From positions 1-8,008 of the forward strand of contig JALGTD010000106.1 of assembly GCA_029821515.1 (NCBI GenBank): a stretch of DNA of 8,008 bases. Reading direction: 5' to 3'. The notes under the pieces are model-generated. The model searched no databases. It was not told the origin of the DNA and saw nothing but the letters and a program-made list of their open reading frames with translations. This document shows, piece after piece, positions 1 to 5,166 of the stretch (the first letter of the stretch is position 1; the number at the start of each line of letters is the position of its first letter). The position numbers were made by a program, and so were the translations under genes. This stretch comes from Candidatus Zipacnadia bacterium (lineage in GTDB: Bacteria; Armatimonadota; Zipacnadia; Zipacnadales; Zipacnadaceae).

Positions 1-146
1 TCAACTATATTGATCTGATTAACCAAATCACGCCGCAGCAGATACAGCAGACAGCCCAGAAGTATCTGGACCCGGACGGCTATAGTCTGGTGGTCATCCG
101 GCCGGAGCGTGCTGGTGAGGGGACTGAGGAGGCCTGGCTGCGATGA
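1..146 (+). CDS. M16 family metallopeptidase, C-terminal tail (partial)
   Basis: The frame is open from base 3 to a TGA at 144-146 and encodes the last 47 residues of a protein that starts before the window. The tail contains ITPQQIQQTAQKYLDPDGYS followed by LVVIRPE. This is the usual end of M16B zinc peptidases: a 'tpeqvqaaAkkYLdpd' helix and then a 'lvVv.P' strand. The catalytic N-terminal half lies outside the window. The next gene starts inside its stop codon (ATGA, 143-146), so the two are probably translationally coupled. M16B proteins often occur as adjacent pairs with one active and one inactive subunit. Since the next gene lacks the zinc motif, I infer that this one is the catalytic partner. 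The family call is fairly secure; the partner role is inference. Confidence 0.75.
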   Translation, partial: NYIDLINQITPQQIQQTAQKYLDPDGYSLVVIRPERAGEGTEEAWLR

Positions 147-1504
147 GAGACGTGGCTGGCCTTTTTTATGTACTAACGCTTACCGCCTTAGTGGGCGCGC
201 TAACGACGGCATCTGGCGGTGCTGCGCCGGTCACCCGGACTGTGCTCGACAATGGCCTGACAGTGATCACCTGCCCGGACTATGCCTCCGATGTGGCCGG
301 AGTCTTTGTGGGATTCCGGGTGGGGGCCGGAATTGAACAGCCGGTAGGAATCCGTGCGCTGCTTCACGAACACAATCGGGGCCGTGTCGAGCAGTTGCTG
401 ACTGACGATAAGAGCTTTACGCGACTGGCCTCGCATATCCGCGATGCAGGCAGCGTGCAGTGGCGGGTGGAGTGGGATTACCTGGCGATGCAGGCCACCT
501 GCACCTCAGCATATCTGGAGGAGATGTTTAGACTCATCCGTGCCGGTCTGTTCGCGCCAGATATCCAGTCGGATCTGCTGGAAAAAGGTCAGCAACACCT
601 GGAGGATGAGTACCAGAATCTGGCACGGCGGCCGGCGGAGGCTGCTTATTACCTGTTTCGTGAGGCTATGCTTGATGAGGTGGCGGTGGCGGGCGCTCAG
701 CCCGTCTTTGGTAAGCCCGAGCAGGTGGCCCAGATTACTGTGCAGCAAGCCAGCGACTTCGCCGACAAGTACCTGCGAGCAGCTGATGCCGTTGTCGTAG
801 TGGTCTCTCCGCTTTCCAGTGAGCAAGCTCTGCAGCTAGTACAGGATGCTCTGGGTACAGTCAAACGCGGTATGTCCGCTTTCCGTCAGGACCGAAGCTG
901 CTATCCAGACTCTCGGGTTCGCGTCGGTGGCAGTCCACAGGCCCAGCTGGCGACTGTAGTTGTCGGGGTAGGTCTACCTGCTCCTGGACAGCAGGGCTTC
1001 CGCGTCGGTCAGTTGCTATATCACATTCTCAGTGGGCCCCAGGGTCGGTTGGTCCGGGATCGGAGCTTGCTCCACACCCTGGCCTTGAACCTGCCGTTTC
1101 GTCTGCTGGCCGAGCATACTCCCCTAACTGTGTTGCCCGTGGCGATGAGTAGCTCTCCTCACCTGGCTATCTACGCGGAGTGCGCTCCCGACGCTGTCGG
1201 GAACGTGCACGAACAACTGTTGCGCCATATTAATTCGCTGGGTGCGGGTGCCATTCGCCCTGAGGAACTACAACAGGCCAAGCAGAGATTGATCAACAGA
1301 CGCGCTCGCACTATGCTCAGTGCCGGCCGCCTGGCAGCGCATCTGGGCCGAATGCAGATGCTTGGCGTTGCACCGGCCAGCTTCGCTGACGGCGCGGCTC
1401 AAATAGAGCAACTGACTGTTGAAGATATCACAGCCCTGGCGCAGACGCATTTTCAGAACCATTACGTTGGTGTGCGGATGCCCAGCTCCAGTGGACAGGA
1501 TTAG
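143..1504 (+). CDS. Secreted M16-like protein lacking the HxxEH zinc motif (putative non-catalytic partner)
   Basis: 453 residues. The N-terminus looks like a signal peptide: Arg2, a hydrophobic stretch at about 5-20, and small residues at about 23-28, so the protein is probably exported. The mature part has the M16B two-domain plan. It begins TRTVLDNGLTVI (about 31-42), has a 'VGFRVGAGIEQP' strand (about 56-67), a helix with LEDEYQNLARRPAEA where active enzymes have 'eEi.rr.ddP', and a second domain from about residue 255. At residues 69-78 active enzymes carry GxxHFLEHM, but this protein reads GIRALLHEHN, so the H-x-x-E-H zinc site is not formed. SGPQGRLVRDRS (about 297-308) matches the conserved 'g..gRLf..lRe' of the second domain; I see no clear tyrosine for the R/Y pair. 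GAGGAGG (126-132) serves as ribosome binding site, and the start overlaps the upstream stop. It probably partners the upstream M16 protein in a heterodimeric periplasmic peptidase. Confidence 0.8.
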   Translation: MRDVAGLFYVLTLTALVGALTTASGGAAPVTRTVLDNGLTVITCPDYASDVAGVFVGFRVGAGIEQPVGIRALLHEHNRGRVEQLLTDDKSFTRLASHIRDAGSVQWRVEWDYLAMQATCTSAYLEEMFRLIRAGLFAPDIQSDLLEKGQQHLEDEYQNLARRPAEAAYYLFREAMLDEVAVAGAQPVFGKPEQVAQITVQQASDFADKYLRAADAVVVVVSPLSSEQALQLVQDALGTVKRGMSAFRQDRSCYPDSRVRVGGSPQAQLATVVVGVGLPAPGQQGFRVGQLLYHILSGPQGRLVRDRSLLHTLALNLPFRLLAEHTPLTVLPVAMSSSPHLAIYAECAPDAVGNVHEQLLRHINSLGAGAIRPEELQQAKQRLINRRARTMLSAGRLAAHLGRMQMLGVAPASFADGAAQIEQLTVEDITALAQTHFQNHYVGVRMPSSSGQD

Positions 1505-1533
1505 TCGGGTGGCAGCGTGTCACCCGCGACTTT
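1503..1533 (+). terminator. Candidate terminator hairpin after the M16 pair
   Basis: Starting inside the TAG stop, AGTCG (1503-1507) can pair with CGACT (1527-1531), and GGTGGCA (1508-1514) with TGTCACC (1518-1524). One pair is a G-U wobble, two bases (CG) bulge on the 3' side, and the loop is GCG. Only TTT follows (1531-1533), so intrinsic termination would be weak. The position between the M16 pair and the cupin gene fits a transcription-unit boundary. Confidence 0.4.
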
Positions 1534-1578
1534 GCAAGCTAATGTACAGAGACTTGACGCATCCAGGAGTGAATACCG

Positions 1579-2034
1579 ATGATTGATGGTGTTGCGACCA
1601 AGCGACTGCGTCTGATCCCTGATGAGCGCGGCTATCTGATGGAGATCCTGCGCGATGATGACGACCTCTTCATCCGGTTTGGCCAGGTCTATGTGACCGC
1701 CTGCTACCCCGGAATAGTGAAAGCCTGGCACTGCCACCAGCGCCAGGTTGATATGATATGCTGTCTGCAGGGCACCGCCCGGCTGGGCCTGTATGACGAC
1801 CGCGAAGATTCGCCCACCCGTGGCGAGACCAACAGCTTTATCCTGGGTACACTCAACCCGCTGATAGTGCGTGTGCCCCCGGGCGTCTGGCATGGCTTCA
1901 TGCCTGTCACTGATGAAACCGCTCTGATTCTCAATGTCCCCAGCGAGCACTATGAGTATGATGACCCTGACGAGCTGCGTCGCGACCCCTTCGATCCCGA
2001 AATAGATTTCCCGTGGCATACGCGCGGAGGCTGA
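1579..2034 (+). CDS. RmlC-like cupin (dTDP-4-dehydrorhamnose 3,5-epimerase family)
   Basis: 151 residues, a little shorter than classical RmlC (about 180). The RmlC pattern is clear: DERGYLMEILRDDD (about 15-28), FGQVYVTACYPGIVKAWHCH with the active-site-type histidines (about 34-53), then Q.D.ICCLQGTARLGLYDDRE, a middle 'LGTLNPLIVRVPPGVWHGF' and the late motif SEHYEYDDPDELRRDP. True RmlC isomerises dTDP-4-keto-6-deoxyglucose at C3 and C5 during rhamnose synthesis. No other dTDP-rhamnose gene is present here, so the substrate may be a different nucleotide or free sugar. The start has an AGGAGTG ribosome binding site at 1565-1571. The stop lies 1 nt before the URO-D-family GTG start, which suggests a two-gene transcript. 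Family is confident; substrate is unknown. Confidence 0.8.
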   Translation: MIDGVATKRLRLIPDERGYLMEILRDDDDLFIRFGQVYVTACYPGIVKAWHCHQRQVDMICCLQGTARLGLYDDREDSPTRGETNSFILGTLNPLIVRVPPGVWHGFMPVTDETALILNVPSEHYEYDDPDELRRDPFDPEIDFPWHTRGG

Positions 2035-2035
2035 A

Positions 2036-2359
2036 GTGACCGGACAGCAGCGGTTTATGACAGCACTGCGTCATCAGCAGCCCGATCGTGTACCGCTGTG
2101 GGAGCTTATCGTTAACCGGCCCGTCATTGAAGCACTGTACGGCGACATCAGCTACCTGGATTTCTGCGAGGTGGAGGACCTCGACGCCGTTACCATCTTC
2201 GAGGACTGGCGACCGACTGAGCGGATTGACGAGAATACCGTTCGCGATGAGTGGGGAATCGTCTGGCGCACACCGGCTTCTGGCATAGCGTATGCGGTGG
2301 GCCATCCCCTGGAAAATGAAGTTGACCTGGCCGATTATGAGCCACCCGACCCTGATTGA
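2036..2359 (+). pseudogene. URO-D-family protein, N-terminal fragment (frameshifted gene, part 1)
   Basis: GTG start preceded by GGAGG (2026-2030), 1 nt after the cupin stop. The 107 residues begin MTGQQRFMTALRHQQPDRVP, a typical opening for uroporphyrinogen-decarboxylase-superfamily proteins of the methyltransferase-like (MtaA/CmuA) branch. They run through a 'DEWGIVWRTP' segment to LADYEPPDPD, where a TGA (2357-2359) ends the frame. Family members normally continue from this point through roughly 30-40 residues to the 'F.HYLRGMenlLmD' helix. Here that helix appears almost at once, in another frame. The gene therefore looks broken by an indel that also removed an internal segment, although a sequencing or assembly error is equally possible. 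A stand-alone 107-residue product would lack most of the TIM barrel. Confidence 0.8.
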
Positions 2360-3038
2360 GTTCAGCCACTATCTCCGGGGGATGCAGAATCTACTGATGG
2401 ACTACGTGTTGAACCCCGAGTTGGCCCATCGTGTGGCCCGCATGATCACTGATTACAAGACTCGGGTGCTGGAGCGCGCCGCCCAGATGGGTGCCGATGT
2501 CCTGCTCACCGGCGATGACTACGCTCATCGGCTCGCGCCGCTTATGTCTCCCGACCATTTTGCTGAGTTTGTCGTGCCGTACTTGCAGGAATGCGTGGAC
2601 GTTGCCCACCAGGCCGGGGTTCCCTTCATCAAGCATACCGACGGTAACTTATGGCGCATTTTGGATATGCTTGTGGAGACGGGCATTGACTGCCTCGACC
2701 CGATTGAGCCACTGGCGAGCATGGATATCGGCGAGGTGAAAGCGAAGTATGGCCACCGTATCGCGGTGGCCGGCAATGTGGACTGCACCGAGCTTTTGTG
2801 TCATGGGACCCCGGATGACGTTGTAGAAGGCGTCAAGGAGACCATCGCCAAGGCGTCGCCCGGCGGCGGGCATATAATGGCCTCCAGCAATTCCATCCAT
2901 CCCGCCGTCAGGCCGGAGAACTACCGGGCGATGGTGCAGGCCACCCGCGAGTTCGGGCAGTATCCCCTCGATGCCGACATGGTCGCCGAATACCGCCAGA
3001 AGAACTACATCGCCAGGTACCTCGACACTACCCAGTAG
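2355..3038 (+). pseudogene. URO-D-family protein, C-terminal fragment (frameshifted gene, part 2)
   Basis: This continues the preceding fragment in another frame; recognisable homology begins near 2355 with IEFSHYLRGMQNLLMDYVLN. An upstream ATG at 2292 is in frame, but the residues it adds do not resemble the family. Visible family segments are GADVLLTGDDYAHRLAPLMS, VPFIKHTDGNLWRILDMLVE, CLDPIEPLASMDIGEVK, VAGNVDC, and GGGHIMASSNSIHPAV then RPENYRAM near the end. The histidine in KHTDG sits where MtaA-type methyltransferases have a zinc-binding H-x-C, but the cysteine is Asp here, so Zn-thiolate methyl-transfer chemistry is not supported. These proteins are frequent beside sugar-catabolism genes in environmental bacteria, and their reaction is mostly unknown. 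The C-terminal half shows no further damage, so any disruption is recent or artefactual. Confidence 0.8.
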
Positions 3039-3051
3039 GACAGGCGAGGGT

Positions 3052-3130
3052 AAATCGGGGACTACAAAGACGAATGCCTGAGCCGCGTGGCTCAGGCAAT
3101 ATCGTCCGGTTTTACCTTCATAGAGTTGCT
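3052..3130 (+). repeat. 79-nt hairpin repeat, copy R1
   Basis: First of three copies that align end to end without gaps (R2 3421-3499, R3 3652-3730). By hand count R1 and R2 agree at about 68 of 79 positions. The core is a hairpin with outer arms GACGA (3069-3073) and TCGTC (3102-3106) and inner arms TGCCTGAGCC (3075-3084) and GGCTCAGGCA (3089-3098) around GCGT. CCGGTTTTAC follows. The copy begins 13 bp after the URO-D-family stop. Confidence 0.85.
3069..3113 (+). terminator. Likely intrinsic terminator of the cupin/URO-D transcript (inside R1)
   Basis: The inner 10-bp GC-rich stem of R1 (3075-3098, loop GCGT), extended by the GACGA/TCGTC outer stem, is followed by CCGG and TTTT (3110-3113). 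It lies 30 bp after the stop at 3038, the usual place for a terminator. In R2 and R3 the A-tract before the stem is longer (AAAAA), so on the - strand the same element ends in TTTTT and could terminate in both directions. Confidence 0.6.
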
Positions 3131-3260
3131 ACTGGTATCTTATCGGCACATCGGGCGGTCTCCTAAAGCTTTTTCAAGAGAATTTTCCGGCGATTTTCTT
3201 GATTAGCCTGGGAGTCGCCCCCAGCCGTTAACTGCTATAGACGCCTGAGGCAGTCAAAAA

Positions 3261-3376
3261 GTTCTGTTTATGGTGATACCAAAATCGAAAAAAATTATCT
3301 CAAACGTGGGGCCGACTTACTCTTCGAGCACAAACTGCGGTTCGACAGGCCAGTCGTGCGCAAATTCAGCCGCTGA
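3261..3376 (+). pseudogene. Decayed 5' fragment A of a glutamine amidotransferase paralogue
   Basis: The frame from 3261 reads VLFMVIPKSKK. After a shift of one base in the A-tract at 3288-3294 (seven As), the frame from 3293 reads NYLKRGADLLFEHKLRFD and continues to a TGA at 3374-3376. The intact neighbour begins MVLYVAMAKSEQ and then DYLDRAGELLFQHKLRFEG. In the 18-residue segment, 11 positions are identical and most others conservative. Several identical residues use different codons (LL, K, L and R in LLF-HKLR), so this is an old coding paralogue and not a recent copy. The start codon is replaced (AAA before GTT), and homology stops after about 30 codons. The preceding GCTATAGACGCCTGAGG (3234-3250) resembles the leader and ribosome binding site of the intact gene. 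Confidence 0.7.
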
Positions 3377-3382
3377 TGCCAT

Positions 3383-3412
3383 AGCGGTCGGGTCAAGGAT
3401 ACCCCTCCCACA
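3383..3412. repeat. 30-nt inverted-repeat element, degenerate copy
   Basis: This 30-mer matches the element at 7729-7758 at about 26 of 30 positions by hand count. The shared parts are GGTCGGG, CAAGGAT and CCCCTCCCACA. The differences weaken the stem, leaving only a short GGGT/ACCC pairing here. It sits between amidotransferase remnant A and hairpin repeat R2. Confidence 0.6.
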
Positions 3413-3420
3413 ATACAGGC

Positions 3421-3499
3421 AAATCGAGGACTAAAAAGACGACTGCCTGAGCCGACTGGCCCAGGCAATATCGTCCGGTTTTACGCTTACTGAGTTGCT
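3421..3499 (+). repeat. 79-nt hairpin repeat, copy R2
   Basis: Same length and register as R1 and R3. Outer arms GACGA (3438-3442) and TCGTC (3471-3475) are kept. The inner arms are TGCCTGAGCC (3444-3453) and GGCCCAGGCA (3458-3467) with loop GACT. One A-C mismatch interrupts the inner stem. An AAAAA tract precedes the hairpin and CCGGTTTTAC follows. Confidence 0.85.
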
Positions 3500-3529
3500 G
3501 CGTATATAGACGCCGGAGGCGGCCAAAAG

Positions 3530-3580
3530 GTTCTGTTTATGGTGATGGCAAACTGAAAAAACTATCTCAAGCGTAAGCAG
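3530..3580 (+). pseudogene. Decayed 5' fragment B of a glutamine amidotransferase paralogue
   Basis: The frame from 3530 reads VLFMVMAN, an in-frame TGA (3554-3556), then KNYLKRKQ. This corresponds to the first ~18 residues of the intact amidotransferase (MVLYVAMAKSEQDYLDR) with a small deletion around the stop. The start codon has become AAG. The ~70-nt stretch including the leader (from about 3503) closely matches remnant A (from about 3234), so A and B are closer to each other than to the intact gene. Similarity ends after KNYLKR. Confidence 0.6.
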
Positions 3581-3583
3581 CGA

Positions 3584-3641
3584 TGGTCGGGGCATCTGCC
3601 TTCGCCGAGGCTATGGCGGACGTGACGGGGTGCCTCTCTCA
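3584..3641. repeat. Disrupted inverted-repeat element
   Basis: A left half TGGTCGGGGCA (3584-3594) matches the element at 7729-7758. About 30 nt later GGGGTGCCTCTCTCACA resembles its right half. The sequence after it (ACAATGCAGG, then CCAATCG) parallels the sequence after the 3383-3412 copy (ACAATACAGG, then CAAATCG), which supports a common origin. It appears to be the same element with an insertion or rearrangement in the middle. Confidence 0.45.
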
Positions 3642-3651
3642 CAATGCAGGC

Positions 3652-3730
3652 CAATCGGGCCTTAAAAAGACGATAGCCTGAGCCGCGTGGCTCAGGCATA
3701 ATCGTCCGGTTTCACACTAATAGAGTTACT
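3652..3730 (+). repeat. 79-nt hairpin repeat, copy R3
   Basis: Aligns without gaps to R1 and R2. Outer arms GACGA (3669-3673) and TCGTC (3702-3706); inner arms GCCTGAGCC (3676-3684) and GGCTCAGGC (3689-3697), loop GCGT. AAAAA precedes the hairpin and CCGGTTTCAC follows, so the T-tract on the + strand is poorer than in R1 and R2 while the - strand T-tract is good. Similarity to R1 extends a little beyond the unit (ACTGGT). It lies 115 bp before the intact amidotransferase start. Confidence 0.85.
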
Positions 3731-3845
3731 GGTGTGCCTTAAGTATACCACTTCCGGCTGTTGACTAAACATCAATTGAAAAAATGCGCTTCTTTTCACT
3801 CTGGGCCAGGGTGTGTGCTATTATTGACTGCTGTGAGGTGCGACC

Positions 3846-4562
3846 ATGGTCTTGTACGTAGCGATGGCAAAATCTGAACAGGATTACCTGGACCGCGCTG
3901 GAGAGTTGTTGTTCCAGCACAAGCTACGATTCGAAGGGCTTTCCGGCTGGCCCTGCCTGATGATGCGTTATCCCTGGGTGGGTCCGGAAGTGGTAGAGCA
4001 TTATCCCATTCGGGCCATTGTCATCAGCGGTTTCGGGCACGGATGGGACGAGATGGAGATGTCTGAGCTGTACGGCCTATATGACCTGCTCCACGCTGTT
4101 GAGGTTCCCGTGCTGGGCATCTGCGGGGGCCATCAGCTCCTGGCTCACGTTTTCACCAAAGACTTTCGCAGCACAGGCGAGCTTCGTGACCAGCCGATGC
4201 GTCGCCTCCAGCCTGGTGAGCCGGATTGGGCTCCGGATTATCATCCGGGCTACTTTGTGGAGACCGGCATCCAACCGGTGACAGTCATCCACCCCGATCC
4301 GCTCTTTGCGGAACTGCCCGAGGTGATCTACGTGCGGCAGTCACACTTCTGCGAGGTAAAGCATCTGCCGGCTGATTTCCACCTGTTGGCCAGCAGTGAC
4401 CATTGCCGCTTGCAGGCGATGCGCCACCCTCGCCGACCAGTATATGGAGTGCAGTTCCATCCGGAGATGTATACCGAGCACTATCCGCACGGTCGTCGGG
4501 TCCTGCTCAACTTCTTTACAATAGCTGGGGCGGATACTGAGAATCAAGTCACGGAGGGTTGA
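3846..4562 (+). CDS. Class I glutamine amidotransferase domain protein
   Basis: 238 residues, a single GATase-1 domain with the complete triad: Cys93 in the nucleophile elbow LGICGGHQLLA (about 90-100), and His205 and Glu207 in YGVQFHPEM (about 200-208). AIVISGFGHGWDEM (about 57-70) is the oxyanion-region strand and loop that precedes the elbow. Such domains release ammonia from glutamine for a partner synthase, or cleave gamma-glutamyl amides as PuuD-like hydrolases. No synthetase domain is fused or adjacent, so the acceptor is unknown. GAGG at 3835-3838 is the ribosome binding site for the ATG at 3846. Two decayed copies of its first codons lie upstream between the hairpin repeats, so this is probably the surviving member of a duplicated set. 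Its last 19 bp overlap the convergent winged-helix gene. The fold and triad are confident; the substrate is not. Confidence 0.85.
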   Translation: MVLYVAMAKSEQDYLDRAGELLFQHKLRFEGLSGWPCLMMRYPWVGPEVVEHYPIRAIVISGFGHGWDEMEMSELYGLYDLLHAVEVPVLGICGGHQLLAHVFTKDFRSTGELRDQPMRRLQPGEPDWAPDYHPGYFVETGIQPVTVIHPDPLFAELPEVIYVRQSHFCEVKHLPADFHLLASSDHCRLQAMRHPRRPVYGVQFHPEMYTEHYPHGRRVLLNFFTIAGADTENQVTEG

Positions 4563-4930
4563 GGGGGCTCGGCGTTTGGCTCGGTCTGCTTGCGGCTGTG
4601 GGAGACAAGCATTCTGACAATCTGCTTGCGAGTTTCCGGGTCATCAATGTAAGACTCGCTGATCATGCAAAGCAGGTTCCACAGCGCGGGGGTACGATTC
4701 AGTGAATAGCAGGTGTATGAACCTTCGTGGGAGGTAACCTTTCGAAGAAGACCGTAGTCAGCAAAGCGCTCGACCACTGGCTCCACCATTTCCACGGGAT
4801 GGTGCAGGCGCAGGGCTAAACCCGCTGCTGTGTCAAAGGTCTTGGGATGATCCTGCAGGTACAGGGCAACATGCAGGCCGACGATGGTCTGCGCCACGTC
4901 TCTTATGAATTCAGCGATTCGCTTATCCAT
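4544..4930 (-). CDS. Winged helix-turn-helix protein, putative transcriptional regulator
   Basis: 128 residues with no transmembrane segment. Residues about 33-65 (DTAAGLALRLHHPVEMVEPV, then VERFADYGLLRKV) fit the recognition part of a winged helix: a short helix, a turn, a longer helix, then 'GLL'. SYTCYSLN (about 71-78) would form the wing strand. The N-terminal helix (DVAQTIVGLHVALYLQDHP) resembles the first helix of MarR/ArsR-like folds. The C-terminus (about 112-128) is polar and Pro/Glu-rich, probably disordered. A strong purine-rich ribosome binding site, GGGAGGGGGG read on the - strand, precedes the ATG at 4930. It converges on the amidotransferase and is divergent from the sugar kinase at 5167, so it may regulate that operon through the 236-bp gap. 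I cannot name the family or effector. Confidence 0.65.
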   Translation of the reverse strand: MDKRIAEFIRDVAQTIVGLHVALYLQDHPKTFDTAAGLALRLHHPVEMVEPVVERFADYGLLRKVTSHEGSYTCYSLNRTPALWNLLCMISESYIDDPETRKQIVRMLVSHSRKQTEPNAEPPQPSVT

Positions 4931-5065
4931 CAGTCCCCCCTCCCTGCCAGATAACGGCGCAGTGTGGCTGTCGCCTACTAAGTTATTCGCCGTCCGTCCT
5001 GCGACTCCTTCTCGCTATGAGACAGCATACAGTTGTAGGGATTGACAGGTAAGGGAGGAGAGCGC

Positions 5066-5104
5066 ATGGACGGCATAGAATATTGCTGTCACTATGCTGG
5101 ATAG
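5066..5104 (+). CDS. Possible 12-residue leader peptide upstream of the sugar kinase
   Basis: An ATG at 5066 is preceded at good spacing by GGGAGG (5053-5058) and opens a 12-codon frame, MDGIEYCCHYAG, ending at TAG (5102-5104), 62 nt before the kinase start. The Shine-Dalgarno match is as good as that of the kinase itself (AGGAGG, 5155-5160). It could act as a translated leader, but no terminator/antiterminator pair is evident after it, and short frames behind purine runs arise by chance. Confidence 0.25.
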   Translation: MDGIEYCCHYAG

Positions 5105-5166
5105 CGGGTTTCTGTGGAGTTTTGGTTGCAGGTCTATCCGTCTGAGCTGCTGACAGGAGGCAAATT

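Larger units (their letters stand above)
3039..3845. other. Repeat-built non-coding region with amidotransferase gene remnants
   Basis: About 800 bp without an intact gene. In order it holds: 79-nt hairpin repeat R1 (3052-3130); AT-richer unassigned sequence (3131-3233); a leader plus amidotransferase 5' remnant A (about 3234-3376); a 30-nt inverted-repeat element (3383-3412); R2 (3421-3499); leader plus remnant B (about 3503-3580); a disrupted inverted-repeat element (3584-3641); R3 (3652-3730); and the upstream region of the intact amidotransferase (3731-3845). In that last part TATTAT at 3819-3824 could be a -10 element, but I see no good -35. The order [gene start - inverted repeat - hairpin] recurs, which suggests tandem duplication followed by decay. 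Confidence 0.7.

Noticed and set aside
1501..2019. Long open frame on the - strand across the cupin gene (172 codons)
   Set aside because: It is complementary to a clear RmlC-like coding sequence with its own ribosome binding site; the reverse frame shows no recognisable domain.
2339..2369. AGCCAC direct repeat as the scar of the URO-D-family deletion
   Set aside because: A slippage deletion between direct repeats should leave a single copy, but both copies are still present 24 nt apart.
3052..3730. CRISPR-like array from the three regularly structured repeats
   Set aside because: Repeats are 79 nt, spacings are unequal (369 and 231 nt between starts), the intervening DNA is itself related and partly coding-derived, and there is no cas gene.
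5042..5081. Sigma-70 promoter from TTGACA and TAGAAT
   Set aside because: The spacer is 28 nt, far from 16-18, and neither hexamer has a good partner at normal distance.
5021..5099. Operator-like inverted repeats GACAGC/GCTGTC and CAGCATA/TATGCTG in the kinase upstream gap
   Set aside because: Arms are only 6-7 nt, lie over 50 nt apart and compete for the same left arm; such matches are expected by chance in about 235 bp.
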